A stretch of DNA of 64,000 bases from Mesobacillus persicus (GTDB taxonomy: Bacteria > Bacillota > Bacilli > Bacillales > Cytobacillaceae): assembly GCF_900109925.1 (NCBI RefSeq), contig NZ_FOBW01000005.1:186001-250000 (forward strand), in the 5' to 3' direction. The notes under the pieces were generated by a model. That model was not told the DNA's origin. It made no database searches and saw nothing but the letters and a program-made list of their open reading frames with translations. The translations under genes and the position numbers were made by a program. This document shows, piece by piece, positions 8,995-18,199 of the stretch (positions within the stretch are counted from its first letter, which is position 1; every line of letters begins with the position of its first letter).

Positions 8995-9540
8995 ATGAAC
9001 TATGATGAGAAACAATTAAAAAAGAAGAGAAATTACAAACCATTTATTATTGCTACGACGATTTTGTTAAATGGGGTAATCTTTGTTTTAGCGGGCATAC
9101 CAGGAGTAGAGAATTTTACAGCTTTCGACCCTACTATTCTACCTTTAATGAATGCCATTTTAAATAGCTTCACGTTTCTATTTCTTGTTGGAGCGCTTAT
9201 TGCCATCTTAAAGAAAAAAGTACAGATACACCGTCGCTTTATTTATGCTGCTTTTACAACTACAGCACTCTTTCTCCTCACCTACACGACGTACCATTAT
9301 ATAGCAGAATCAACACCATTCGGTGGTACAGGATTAGTGGCCTATATTTATTATTTTTTATTAATCACACATATTCTTTTGGCAGCCATTATTGTTCCTC
9401 TGGCACTAACCTCAGTTGCAAGAGCTTGGAATATGGAAAATGAGCGTCACAAAAAAATAGCTAGGTGGACAATGCCTTTATGGTTATATGTAAGCTTAAC
9501 AGGTGTAATTATTTACGTAATGATTTCACCATATTATTAA
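8995..9540 (+). CDS. DUF420 membrane protein (YozB/CtaM-like)
   Basis: A 181-residue protein with five membrane helices. DUF420 proteins such as CtaM and YozB are linked to assembly of haem-copper oxidases in Gram-positives. The conserved histidines lie in QIHRRF, TTYHYIAES and LLITHILLAAI, and the C-terminal ARWTMPLWLYVSLTGVIIY helix is typical. A GAAGGTAAC ribosome binding site lies before the ATG. It is monocistronic here with a terminator; no oxidase genes are nearby. The assembly role is known only for the family. Confidence 0.85.
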   Translation: MNYDEKQLKKKRNYKPFIIATTILLNGVIFVLAGIPGVENFTAFDPTILPLMNAILNSFTFLFLVGALIAILKKKVQIHRRFIYAAFTTTALFLLTYTTYHYIAESTPFGGTGLVAYIYYFLLITHILLAAIIVPLALTSVARAWNMENERHKKIARWTMPLWLYVSLTGVIIYVMISPYY

Positions 9541-9554
9541 ATGAATTAGAGTAC

Positions 9555-9581
9555 GCGCGTTCTTAAGGGACGCTTTTTTTT
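9555..9581 (+). terminator. Terminator of the DUF420 gene
   Basis: The stem GCGTTC/GGGACGC (one G-U pair) is followed by eight T residues. Confidence 0.75.
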
Positions 9582-9627
9582 ACTTGGCAACATCCGAATA
9601 GCTGATTAGGAACCATAAAAGAAAAAA

Positions 9628-9678
9628 GGGTCAGACCCCCACTGAAGTAACGCTTTACTCCACCGGGGGACTGACCCC
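9628..9678 (+). repeat. Main hairpin repeat, copy 3
   Basis: Arms GGGTCAGACCCCC and GGGGGACTGACCCC with the core ACTGAAGTAACGCTTTACT. It lies between two convergent genes, 17 bp from the GH3 stop codon. Confidence 0.92.
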
Positions 9679-9694
9679 AAAACACAAAACACCT

Positions 9695-12031
9695 CTATCG
9701 ATTGATCCACCTTAGCAGCCTCTCAACATTCTTTTTACTTACTTTACCACCTGTAAAGCGGTCAATCTGCCTAAATGGCATGTTAATCACAAAGTACACG
9801 TTGTTTGCCGTTAATGGTTTTCCAATCTTTTTAAAGTAGAAATGGAAGAACATAATCGAACGATAGAGCAATTTTCCTATCCAGTTTTTATACTGCGCTT
9901 GATTAATCGTGTCATTCATTCCTAAATCTTTATGACGATCCCAGTTTTTAGGGGGGATTTTTCTCCCTAAAATCTTTTCAAATTCTCCATCAGGGACTTG
10001 CTTTACGTTAGCCAATGCATAGTGTGGATATTCACTTTTTAAGAATATAGACGGAGAAACTCCAGCCATCTCAACAGTTTCCTCTAAATGAATCTCTTGA
10101 ATCGAACTGCCTACTTGAATCTTGTAATTCCCAGATTCAACCTCCCAATCCTTGATTTCAGGATTATAGTAAGCGAAATCTCGTTCTGTCAATTCTATAG
10201 TTACTTGCTTCGTTTCACCTGGTTCCAAGTAGATTTTATCAAAACCTTTTAATTCTTTTTTAGAACGGAAAATGACCGAATCTACCTTTTCAATATACAA
10301 TTGAGCAATCTCTGCCCCTGCAATTTCACCTGTATTTGTCAAATGAAAACTTACATTTAAGCCGTCTATCACCATATCACTGTACTTAAATGTAGTATAT
10401 GATAGCCCATATCCAAATGGATAACGCACAGGTACAATGGCCGTTTCATAATATCTATACCCAATGAATAGTCCTTCTCTATGTTCACTAGTTGCTTGAT
10501 GTCCAGGGTAGTATGTGGAGGATGGAACATCGGTGTACAACAAAGGGAATGTTTCACTCAATTTACCACTTGGATTGGATTTGCCAAGCAATAGATCAAC
10601 GACAGCTTCACCCCCGCCTTGTCCAGAAAGATACGTGTGTAGAATTCCTTGTACCTTATCTGCAAATGGTAATTCAAGGGCTCCTCCACCAGATAATACA
10701 ACAATAATATTTCTATTTACCTTAGCTAAGGATTCAACAAGTTCTAACTGATTTTGAGCTAGTGTTAAATCTTCTCTATCTACCCCTTCTGCTTCTTTGC
10801 TTTCATCAAGACCAATAAATAAAAGCACTACCTCAGCGGATTTTGCAAGACTCGTTGCTTCTTGCACTAATTTGCTCCTCTTGGTTCCCATCCGTTTAAA
10901 TCCTTGTGCGTAGCCAGCAATATTTAAAGATGACTTTTGTAAACTATCCAACGGATTACTTAATTTATAAGGATTAATTAATGAACTCCCTGCGCCTTGG
11001 TATCTTGGATTTTTAGCAAAATCACCAATAACTGCTACATTGGTTCCCGCTTTTAGTGGAAGAATACTATTTTCATTCTTAAGAAGTACGATTGATCGAC
11101 GCGCTGCTTCAACAGCTTTGTTGTGATGTTCTTCGTAATCAACTTGCACGGATTCTTTATCATCTAAACGTACTTTATCGATAAGATTCAGCAATTGTTC
11201 TACTGCTTCATCTAATATGGATTCATCTAGTGTTCCTGCATTGATTGCATCTACAATTTCTTTATCCGTAATTCCGTTAGTAGATGGCATTTCTAACTGA
11301 TTATGAGCTTTCAACCCTGCAACACGGTCATTATTCCCTCCCCAGTCAGTTACAACAACCCCGTCAAATCCCCATTCAGAATACAAAATGTCATTAGCCA
11401 AATGTTGATTTTCATTTGCAAATTCACCATTTACCTTATTATAAGAAGACATCATCGTATACGGATTACTTTCTTTTACAACCTTTTCAAATCCTGTTAA
11501 ATAAATTTCTCTGAGTGACCGTTCATCGACAATTTCATCAATGGTCATTCGCATATGTTCTTGACTATTGACTGCGTAATGCTTAGGGCAAGCTGAAATC
11601 CCATTCGACTGAATTCCCTTTACCATTTCACTCGCTAGTTCACCAGTTAGGTAGGGATCTTCAGAGAAATATTCAAAATTACGTCCACATAGTGGATTCC
11701 GTTTAATATTTAATCCCGGGCCAAGCAAGACACTTACTTTTTCACTGCGAGCTTCCTTACCAATCTCTTTTCCTACGTTAAATACAAGTGACTTATCCCA
11801 ACTATTTGCTAGCGTTGCTGCTGTTGGGTAACAAGTTGCTGGTAAACTTTTGTTTAATCCAAGGTGATCAGCCTTTCCACCTTGCTTGCGAAGTCCGTGT
11901 GGTCCATCGGTTAGCATAATGGAAGGAATTCCAAGACGATCGATTGCCTTTGTATTCCAAAAGTTTTGTCCAGACATGAGGGAAGCTTTCTCTTCTAAAG
12001 TCATTTGTTTAATTAAATCTTTATATTTCAT
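9695..12031 (-). CDS. Glycoside hydrolase family 3 beta-glucosidase, classic domain order
   Basis: A cytoplasmic enzyme of about 778 residues releasing beta-linked glucose or xylose from oligosaccharides. No signal peptide is seen. Domains are the GH3 N-terminal barrel (1-300; LTDGPHGLRKQ, CPKHYAVNSQEH, nucleophile Asp near 229 in GVVVTDWGG), the GH3 C-terminal sandwich (about 355-560) and an Fn3-like domain (FRSKKELKGFDKIYLEPGE). The start chosen is ATG 12031 (MKYKDLIKQMTLEEKASLMSG is the family N-terminus) with GGCGGTG upstream. The longer frame to 12238 only reads through a repeat. The C-terminal 80 residues after the Fn3 domain are basic and not recognised. It lies in a glycan cluster. 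Confidence 0.92.
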   Translation of the reverse strand: MKYKDLIKQMTLEEKASLMSGQNFWNTKAIDRLGIPSIMLTDGPHGLRKQGGKADHLGLNKSLPATCYPTAATLANSWDKSLVFNVGKEIGKEARSEKVSVLLGPGLNIKRNPLCGRNFEYFSEDPYLTGELASEMVKGIQSNGISACPKHYAVNSQEHMRMTIDEIVDERSLREIYLTGFEKVVKESNPYTMMSSYNKVNGEFANENQHLANDILYSEWGFDGVVVTDWGGNNDRVAGLKAHNQLEMPSTNGITDKEIVDAINAGTLDESILDEAVEQLLNLIDKVRLDDKESVQVDYEEHHNKAVEAARRSIVLLKNENSILPLKAGTNVAVIGDFAKNPRYQGAGSSLINPYKLSNPLDSLQKSSLNIAGYAQGFKRMGTKRSKLVQEATSLAKSAEVVLLFIGLDESKEAEGVDREDLTLAQNQLELVESLAKVNRNIIVVLSGGGALELPFADKVQGILHTYLSGQGGGEAVVDLLLGKSNPSGKLSETFPLLYTDVPSSTYYPGHQATSEHREGLFIGYRYYETAIVPVRYPFGYGLSYTTFKYSDMVIDGLNVSFHLTNTGEIAGAEIAQLYIEKVDSVIFRSKKELKGFDKIYLEPGETKQVTIELTERDFAYYNPEIKDWEVESGNYKIQVGSSIQEIHLEETVEMAGVSPSIFLKSEYPHYALANVKQVPDGEFEKILGRKIPPKNWDRHKDLGMNDTINQAQYKNWIGKLLYRSIMFFHFYFKKIGKPLTANNVYFVINMPFRQIDRFTGGKVSKKNVERLLRWINR

Positions 12032-12059
12032 AGTACACCGCCACTCTTTTTTTAAAAAT

Positions 12060-12242
12060 GGCTCTGTTAAAGGTAGCTGTTGATTTGCGCTCCAGGCACT
12101 TCGCTTTCCGCGGGCGTTGCGGGGAGCCTCCTCGGCGCTAAAGCGCCTGTGGGGTCTCCCCAGCTCCGTACTCCCGCAGGAGTCTTCGTGCCTTCCGCTC
12201 CAATCAACTTGTGAAATATCAACAATGTACTTTAACACAGCC
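12060..12242. repeat. MITE-like element with terminal inverted repeats
   Basis: A 183-bp G+C-rich element. Its ends match as inverted repeats: GGCTCTGTTAAAG...TGTTGA on the left and GGCTGTGTTAAAG...TGTTGA on the right when read inwards. The inside carries nested complementary blocks (GGGGAGCCTCC with GGGGTCTCCCC, and GCGCTAAAGCGC). A/T-rich flanks (TAAAAAT and TAAAAAAT) may be an imperfect target duplication. Similar sequence is, to my knowledge, common in Bacillus intergenic regions. It encodes nothing and lies 29 bp upstream of the GH3 start. Confidence 0.75.
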
Positions 12243-12250
12243 TAAAAAAT

Positions 12251-12281
12251 AGTAAGAAGGCGAGCTAAGACCGCCTTCTCT
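12251..12281 (-). terminator. Terminator of the permuted GH3 gene
   Basis: On the - strand AGAAGGCG and CGCCTTCT form an 8-bp stem; the T-rich run ACTATTTTTTA follows. Confidence 0.6.
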
Positions 12282-12306
12282 AATCTATCAATTTATCATA
12301 ATAGGT

Positions 12307-15054
12307 TTAGTTAAAAAGATACGTTTGAAGTGTTGCATATAGTGAGTTATGCATGCTATTTCGCAGTCCTGTTGTAATGGCTTCTGGATGCTCATCATAT
12401 GCTTCTTCTAACTGTTTTTTGTTCTTTGTAACCGATAAAATATCTAACATTAAATCATTACCAGATGTGATGGCTTTTTGTGGTTCCATGAATCCGAATA
12501 CCGCATCTGAAGAAACTACGCCTTCAAAGCCCCACTCATCTCGTAGCATTCCATTTAATAATTCTGGGTTTGCCCATTTTCCATCAATGTAAGAGAAACT
12601 AGACATCGCACCATTTACTTCAGCCTCTTTTACGGTCATTTCGAAAGGACGCAGGTGGATTTCTCGCATGGCTTGTTCATTCGACCATACTAATAACCCG
12701 GAGCGTGCATTTGTTTCTTGCTCATTCATGATAAAGTGTTTCATAAATACGATCACACCTTGTTCCTGAGCACCTTTCGACAAATTTCCACCAATCTTAC
12801 CGTTTAATACAGGGTCTTCTGACATATACTCAAAGTTTCTACCGCCTTGTGCTGTACGGTGAATATTAAGAGCTGGAGCGTACCATCCGTGAATTCCGTA
12901 TGCTTTTGCTTCTTTTCCAATCGCTTCACCCATCTCGTAGACTAACTCTTTATTCCAAGTGGATGCAATGACAATTTCAGTTGGGTATGCGCCTGCTTCA
13001 AACTTCTTAAAGAAGAAATTAAATCCAGCCGGTCCATCCAATAATACTGTATTCGGAATTCCAAGTTCATCAATTGCTCTTGTGTGATAAGCACCTTCTG
13101 ACACATAATCGATCATTTGATCAACAGTTAATTGGTCTAAGAATTCATCCCACTTAGGGTCATCATAATCTAATCCTTTTAAATCTTCTAATTTGAGCCC
13201 ATTGTCAGCACCTGTTGTAGGCATTTCCACATCATTATTGAATTCATGTCCTTCAACTCTTTCAATCACTTTATCTGTCGCAACTTTTGAATCATCCTGA
13301 TCGGATGGGTATGTTCCTTCCCAATCGTTACGAGAAAGAATACTTAACTCGTTTTCTGATTGAGTAAACCGATTTTTGTATTCTGTCTCTGTATCAGCAT
13401 CTGTTTTGTACACAATATCTTCAGGTAAATCCAAATTTAGTGTACTGTCTATTACATGGACATTTTTACCGAGTTTAATTTGGTAGGATCCTTTTTCTAA
13501 AATATAGTTCTCATTTGCCATATCGTAAGAAGCCATATCTCTTGTATCATACTTAATCGTTAATATCTCAGACTCTCCTGGTTCTAGTGATTTCGTTTTT
13601 GCAAAGGCAGCTAAGTTAATAGCAGACTTCTCAATTCCACCCGGTGTGTAAGGAGCAGAATAGTACACTTGAACTACGTCCTTACCCGCTACTTCGCCAG
13701 TATTTTTCACTTCAACTTGTAATTCAATAGATTCATTATTTAATTGTGAATGGACGATATTCCAATCAAATGTCGTATAACTCAGACCAGAACCGAAAGG
13801 ATATTGAACAGTTTGTTTGTATCCTTGGTCATCTCCTTGAAAATACGTCTCATAGAATCTATATCCTACATAAATTCCTTCTTCATAATTTAGGTAAGCT
13901 TTATCTAGATTCTCATATTTATAGTCCCCGAAATTTTCACTCGCTGGCGAGGAGTTAACATCATAGACATAGGTATCAGTAATACGGCCAGAAGGATTTA
14001 ATTCACCTGATAATACTTTTGCAAGTGAATTCGTTCCAAATGGCCCAGGGGTTCCAACCCAAAGAACCGACTGAATACTTGGATATTCATCTACAAATCC
14101 TAACTCTAAAGTGTTACCGGCATTTACAACGATTGTCACATTACTAAAATTCTCAGCTACTTTTACAATTAAATCATGCATTTCATCTGATAACTTTAAT
14201 TGATCACTACTTACATCGGATGCTTCTACAGCTTCACTTTGGATAATAATCATCGCATTTTCAGAGTACTCTTTCGCTTGATTTAATGCAGCCTCTGTTA
14301 CATCTGGTTCTCCAGCTGCCCCTTCACCACTTACCATTCCTTTAACGACTTGAACAAGTCCAGTATCAGACTGACCTGTTACTTCCTGTAGCTCTGGCAA
14401 TCCTGTATAGTAGTCATATAATTCCTGATTATAGTCAATCCCCGCATTCGTAAGGGCCTCAAATAAATTTACTGCACGAGATTGGTCTGAAGCACCAGAA
14501 CCACCCCCGCCATATTTAAAACTAAAGGCCGTAGAACCAAATACATTGAGTTTTTTATCTACAAGGGGAAGTGAGTTGTTTTCATTTTTTAATAAAACGA
14601 TTCCTTCATTCGCAATTTTTTCTGCGACAACATCAGCAGCTTCTCTGGCTTTGACACCTTCTGCACTTGTTGTGTTAATGGTAATATGTTTTCCAGTTAT
14701 GTTTCCAACGAGGCTAGAAACTGTTGGTCCTACAGTTACGCCAGCAGTTAGTATCAGTAGAGCAACGACGGACCAGCCTGTGATTCGTCTTGGTCGATTT
14801 TTTATTTTCTTGTACATTTTATTTTCTTTTTTCGCTGCTTTTCTTTCTTTACGGCTCAATGATTTTAGTTCGTCTTTTCTTTGTTGTTTTTGTCCTTTTT
14901 GCAAAAGCTTATCGCTTTTAATCGCTTCTTTTCGTTCTGAAGTAGGCAACGCAGCTATTTCTTGCTTTCTCTCTTTATGCTTTGCCTTATCCTCCCGCAC
15001 TCGTTGAACGATTTCTTGCTTCCAGGCTTTTCTCTTTTTAAAGTATTCCATCAT
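12307..15054 (-). CDS. Membrane-anchored, domain-permuted family 3 glycoside hydrolase
   Basis: A 915-residue protein. Residues 1-90 are a very basic and acidic predicted coiled coil. A membrane helix follows at about 93-116 (GWSVVALLILTAGVTVGP), with no cleavable signal, so the enzyme is probably a type II surface protein. Domain order is inverted: first the GH3 C-terminal sandwich (NEGIVLLKNENNSLPL, then a Gly-rich GGGGSG loop), then an Fn3-like domain (about 420-520), a linker, and last the catalytic barrel (VLLDGPAGFNFF, FMKHFIMNEQETNA, nucleophile Asp near 849 in GVVSSDAVFGF). Such permuted GH3 enzymes are known from ruminal bacteria. Ribosome binding site GGAGGAG. It probably acts on beta-glucans or xylan oligomers outside the cell. 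Confidence 0.88.
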   Translation of the reverse strand: MMEYFKKRKAWKQEIVQRVREDKAKHKERKQEIAALPTSERKEAIKSDKLLQKGQKQQRKDELKSLSRKERKAAKKENKMYKKIKNRPRRITGWSVVALLILTAGVTVGPTVSSLVGNITGKHITINTTSAEGVKAREAADVVAEKIANEGIVLLKNENNSLPLVDKKLNVFGSTAFSFKYGGGGSGASDQSRAVNLFEALTNAGIDYNQELYDYYTGLPELQEVTGQSDTGLVQVVKGMVSGEGAAGEPDVTEAALNQAKEYSENAMIIIQSEAVEASDVSSDQLKLSDEMHDLIVKVAENFSNVTIVVNAGNTLELGFVDEYPSIQSVLWVGTPGPFGTNSLAKVLSGELNPSGRITDTYVYDVNSSPASENFGDYKYENLDKAYLNYEEGIYVGYRFYETYFQGDDQGYKQTVQYPFGSGLSYTTFDWNIVHSQLNNESIELQVEVKNTGEVAGKDVVQVYYSAPYTPGGIEKSAINLAAFAKTKSLEPGESEILTIKYDTRDMASYDMANENYILEKGSYQIKLGKNVHVIDSTLNLDLPEDIVYKTDADTETEYKNRFTQSENELSILSRNDWEGTYPSDQDDSKVATDKVIERVEGHEFNNDVEMPTTGADNGLKLEDLKGLDYDDPKWDEFLDQLTVDQMIDYVSEGAYHTRAIDELGIPNTVLLDGPAGFNFFFKKFEAGAYPTEIVIASTWNKELVYEMGEAIGKEAKAYGIHGWYAPALNIHRTAQGGRNFEYMSEDPVLNGKIGGNLSKGAQEQGVIVFMKHFIMNEQETNARSGLLVWSNEQAMREIHLRPFEMTVKEAEVNGAMSSFSYIDGKWANPELLNGMLRDEWGFEGVVSSDAVFGFMEPQKAITSGNDLMLDILSVTKNKKQLEEAYDEHPEAITTGLRNSMHNSLYATLQTYLFN

Positions 15055-15227
15055 GATGAACTCCTCCTACCCTTTTCCCTGTTTTCATTTAAAGAAAAAT
15101 CCCGTTGTTAACTTTCATATAAAACATACAGATGCCTACTTGGTTCTAAGTGATATTCCATTTGAACTTTTAAAGCCCGCTTGTCCACCGTAATGAAACG
15201 GCCAATTTCTACGCATAGAGTGGAAAT

Positions 15228-15241
15228 AGAAAACGCTATCA
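15228..15241. promoter_or_regulatory. CcpA catabolite-responsive element (cre) candidate
   Basis: AGAAAACGCTATCA matches 13 of 14 positions of the cre consensus TGWAARCGYTWNCW. It lies in the 447-bp gap between the AraC-GH39 gene and the permuted GH3 gene, about 175 bp before the GH3 start, so it could give glucose repression of the glycan genes. The rest of this gap (15055-15458) shows no gene. Confidence 0.6.
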
Positions 15242-15458
15242 AATGATTGCACCATCTAACGAAGCAGGTAAGTCAAGTATATAGAGGACTAGGATATACT
15301 TCATTCCAATACAATAGAATATCCACTCCAATTAATGACTTATTTCTAAGATAGTTGAAAAACCGGGCTTACTATAGAAGTGAATCATATGAGTGATTGT
15401 TACGATTTTTGACATAAAACTGATTTGTTTAGGTGAATACGAACTCAAGTATATAAAT

Positions 15459-15491
15459 AAGCCATTCGCTCTATCTCCTAGCGAATGGCTT
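15459..15491 (-). terminator. Terminator downstream of the AraC-GH39 gene
   Basis: A 12-bp perfect stem AAGCCATTCGCT / AGCGAATGGCTT with a 9-nt loop, followed on the - strand by ATTTATAT, 11 bases after the stop codon. Confidence 0.7.
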
Positions 15492-15501
15492 GATAACAAC
15501 T

Positions 15502-18012
15502 TCAGTATCGTTTTTTGAATTCTATTAATTGAATTTCATGTGGTTGCAGTTCTGTTATCAGAGAATAGGTATCATTTGCGGTTATATCCTCTATCTTCAT
15601 TCCAGGCTCCGCTTTTCCCCTTAAGAAGCAAACCGTTTCATCGTCTATATCTACGGGCGCACCAATATCAACCCAGGCATCGTAGGATGAACCTTGCTCC
15701 CTGTTTACATATTGTTTTTTCATGCGATAGTTCCCATGGATACCATTTAAAGTCACTTGATAAGCCTGGACTTTTTCATCATCAAAAACAGAATACCGAC
15801 TAGTCGGAGACAATTGTGAGTAGTCAAAGGTGCGATATAAATAGTTAGGATGACTGTAGTTGAAAATTAATATTTGATAATCCACGCCTCTTTTAGTAAC
15901 AATCATATTTTCGGTTTTTACTACTAACTCATCTCCGAGTTTACTTAAAAAATAGAAAGCATGGTATCCAGCTTTTTTTATCCCGTTGTAGGTCATGAGA
16001 CCGAACCCGCCATGAAACAGGTGAATTTTCTGTTTAAATTCTTCAAATAAATCGGTAAACGTCCAGTATCCCATTCCATTTACTTTTTCGAAGTTTTCAA
16101 TGGCATTTTTGGCAATAAAAGCTGCCATGTAACACGTATCATGCAGTAAATCCTGGCTATCACTATTGCCATTCCATTCAGTGATCCAAATCTCTTTCGT
16201 ATCTTTGTGGAAACCTCTACTCTTTTCAATAACTGAGTCAATATTTAACGTCAGATTTTGTTCATCGCCAATCATGATGGTCTTAAAAGCTGTCACACTG
16301 TTGATCCCCTCATAGGAAGTTTTTTTATTTACTTGTCGATCAACGTTTGGTTTTCGAGTAAGGTTGTAAACATGAAAAGCGAAAAAGTCCAAATCTAAAT
16401 CTATTTCTGTTTTTGATGCAAACTGATTAAAATCATCGATCCATGATTGGTAATTTGCAAAATTAATACTACTAAACCCACCTAGTTTCATTTTGGAATC
16501 AATTGATTTGATTGATTTGTACGTCTCGGCAAATAGGGTCAAAAACTCCTCCCTGGTCCCTCTCCAGAAGAATGGAACTTCCGGCTCGTTCCAAAACTCA
16601 AAATACCATGTTCTAACTTCATCCAATCCATACCGATTAATCAAGTGCCTAACAAATGTTTCAATTAATTCTTTCCATCTCTCCATTTGTTTTGGGGGTG
16701 ACACGTAAGCTTCCCACGAAAAAATCGTATGCTCAGTCGTGGCTAAGTCCTTGGGCATAAACCCTATTTCAATAAAAGGTTTAACTTTTGCCTCGAGCAA
16801 GTGATCTATAATCACATCGACGTTATTAAAATTAAAGTAGTATGTTCCATCGGATTTAATATTGTATACAAGGAGTTGGTCAGCAAAAATCCCATGAAAT
16901 CGAACATACTTAAAGCCTATTTCCTTTTGAATTTGATTTAATTGTTGTTTAAAATCATTTCTCAGAGCAAGTGGAGCATAGCCAAAAGTCAGCAAATTGG
17001 TAAAGGTATGATTGATTGATCTTTTAGTTTTAGTTAGATCAACAGTCACAGACTGAGACTCACGTTGCTGTATTTCCTGGTTATTCCCACCCTTTTTGAG
17101 ATACTTAAACAAATTGGCAAGTGATTCATTGCTATTAATACTAAGATAATCCTTAGAAATGTTGTTCTCGACTTCCACCTTATAGGCATCTCGGTATTCT
17201 CTAGGTGTAGTCCCTAAAACTTCTTTGAATACTCGATAATAAGCTTTACTATCAGGAAAACCATACTTCAAGGCTATTTCAGTGACTGTTTCATCTGTTA
17301 TTTGCAAGGCTAGTAACGACTTATTCAATCGCATATTGTCTAATTTCTTTTTAAATGACACGCCAACCTTCGCCTTAAAATATCGAGATAAATATTGAGG
17401 ATTCAAGTTAAATTCATCCGCAATATCTTGTAAGCTTAAACCTGCCTTCATGCAGTTCTTATTCATAAACTTTAAAATCTCTAGTAATCTCTGGTCATTA
17501 TCTAGCTGCTTATCATCTACCTTGGCCTTTACCTCAAAATGTTCCAAGAGAATCACTGCGAGCTCTAATAACCATTTCTTTATTTTTAGTTGAAAAAGAC
17601 TCTTTTTATTTATGACCAAATCCATCATATTGGCAAGAATGTATTTCAGCTCATCCATAACCACTTTAGGTGCATTATACTCATCTCTTGAGTTCAGGTA
17701 GAATCGTTTTTGCTCGATATCCATTCCATGTTCTTTTAGAAACCTGCTATCCATCTGCATAGCTAATACCTGAGTTTTTCCATAGCTAGTATGCGAATGA
17801 ATAAAATGAAGCTCATTCCCATTTACAAGAAAAATATCTCCACTCTCAAGTTTATAGCTATTTCGGTCAATCCGTATCTCCAGTTCTCCCTCCAAAACAA
17901 GAAGGATTTCTGTATCTTCGTGCCAATGATATGGGAAACGTTCAACAGTCTGGGTAAATATATTTACAGGCAGATCAGCTGAATAGTTAATCTGTTCATA
18001 TTGAAATTGCAT
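15502..18012 (-). CDS. AraC-family regulator fused to a GH39 glycosidase
   Basis: An 836-residue two-part protein. Residues 1-100 form a cupin sensor (FPYHWHEDTEILLVLEGELE). Residues 180-285 hold two AraC helix-turn-helix motifs (LQDIADEFNLNPQYLSRYF; VTEIALKYGFPDSKAYYRVF). Residues 330-835 are a GH39 beta-xylosidase-like barrel with both catalytic Glu residues in place: WYFEFWNEPE (acid/base near 475) and IWITEWNGN (nucleophile near 613). No signal peptide is seen, so it is cytoplasmic and probably binds DNA. It may sense, and perhaps hydrolyse, an imported glycoside while regulating the neighbouring GH3 genes. AAGGAGAG precedes the ATG. The fused architecture occurs in other Firmicutes; its role is not known to me. 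Confidence 0.9.
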   Translation of the reverse strand: MQFQYEQINYSADLPVNIFTQTVERFPYHWHEDTEILLVLEGELEIRIDRNSYKLESGDIFLVNGNELHFIHSHTSYGKTQVLAMQMDSRFLKEHGMDIEQKRFYLNSRDEYNAPKVVMDELKYILANMMDLVINKKSLFQLKIKKWLLELAVILLEHFEVKAKVDDKQLDNDQRLLEILKFMNKNCMKAGLSLQDIADEFNLNPQYLSRYFKAKVGVSFKKKLDNMRLNKSLLALQITDETVTEIALKYGFPDSKAYYRVFKEVLGTTPREYRDAYKVEVENNISKDYLSINSNESLANLFKYLKKGGNNQEIQQRESQSVTVDLTKTKRSINHTFTNLLTFGYAPLALRNDFKQQLNQIQKEIGFKYVRFHGIFADQLLVYNIKSDGTYYFNFNNVDVIIDHLLEAKVKPFIEIGFMPKDLATTEHTIFSWEAYVSPPKQMERWKELIETFVRHLINRYGLDEVRTWYFEFWNEPEVPFFWRGTREEFLTLFAETYKSIKSIDSKMKLGGFSSINFANYQSWIDDFNQFASKTEIDLDLDFFAFHVYNLTRKPNVDRQVNKKTSYEGINSVTAFKTIMIGDEQNLTLNIDSVIEKSRGFHKDTKEIWITEWNGNSDSQDLLHDTCYMAAFIAKNAIENFEKVNGMGYWTFTDLFEEFKQKIHLFHGGFGLMTYNGIKKAGYHAFYFLSKLGDELVVKTENMIVTKRGVDYQILIFNYSHPNYLYRTFDYSQLSPTSRYSVFDDEKVQAYQVTLNGIHGNYRMKKQYVNREQGSSYDAWVDIGAPVDIDDETVCFLRGKAEPGMKIEDITANDTYSLITELQPHEIQLIEFKKRY

Positions 18013-18136
18013 GATCTACTCTCCTTGGGTATGTAAAAAATTTTGTTTTAGTAGATATTATATACTAGCAAGCCGTAGTTAATGGAATAGTTATGTATGT
18101 AGGTTTAAATTAAATTTGTTATTTACAATGAAAAAT

Positions 18137-18187
18137 GGGGTCAGTCCCTCACTGAAGTAACGCTTTACTCCACCGGGGGGCTGACCC
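18137..18187 (+). repeat. Main hairpin repeat, copy 4
   Basis: GGGGTCAGTCCCT...ACTGAAGTAACGCTTTACT...CCGGGGGGCTGACCC. It lies 13 bp beyond the stop of a - strand gene but keeps the + orientation. Confidence 0.92.
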
Positions 18188-18199
18188 AAAATTCCGTAT

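Noticed and set aside
12032-12238. N-terminal extension of the first GH3 gene
   Set aside because: It reads through a palindromic repeat element, and the family N-terminus and ribosome binding site fit ATG 12031.
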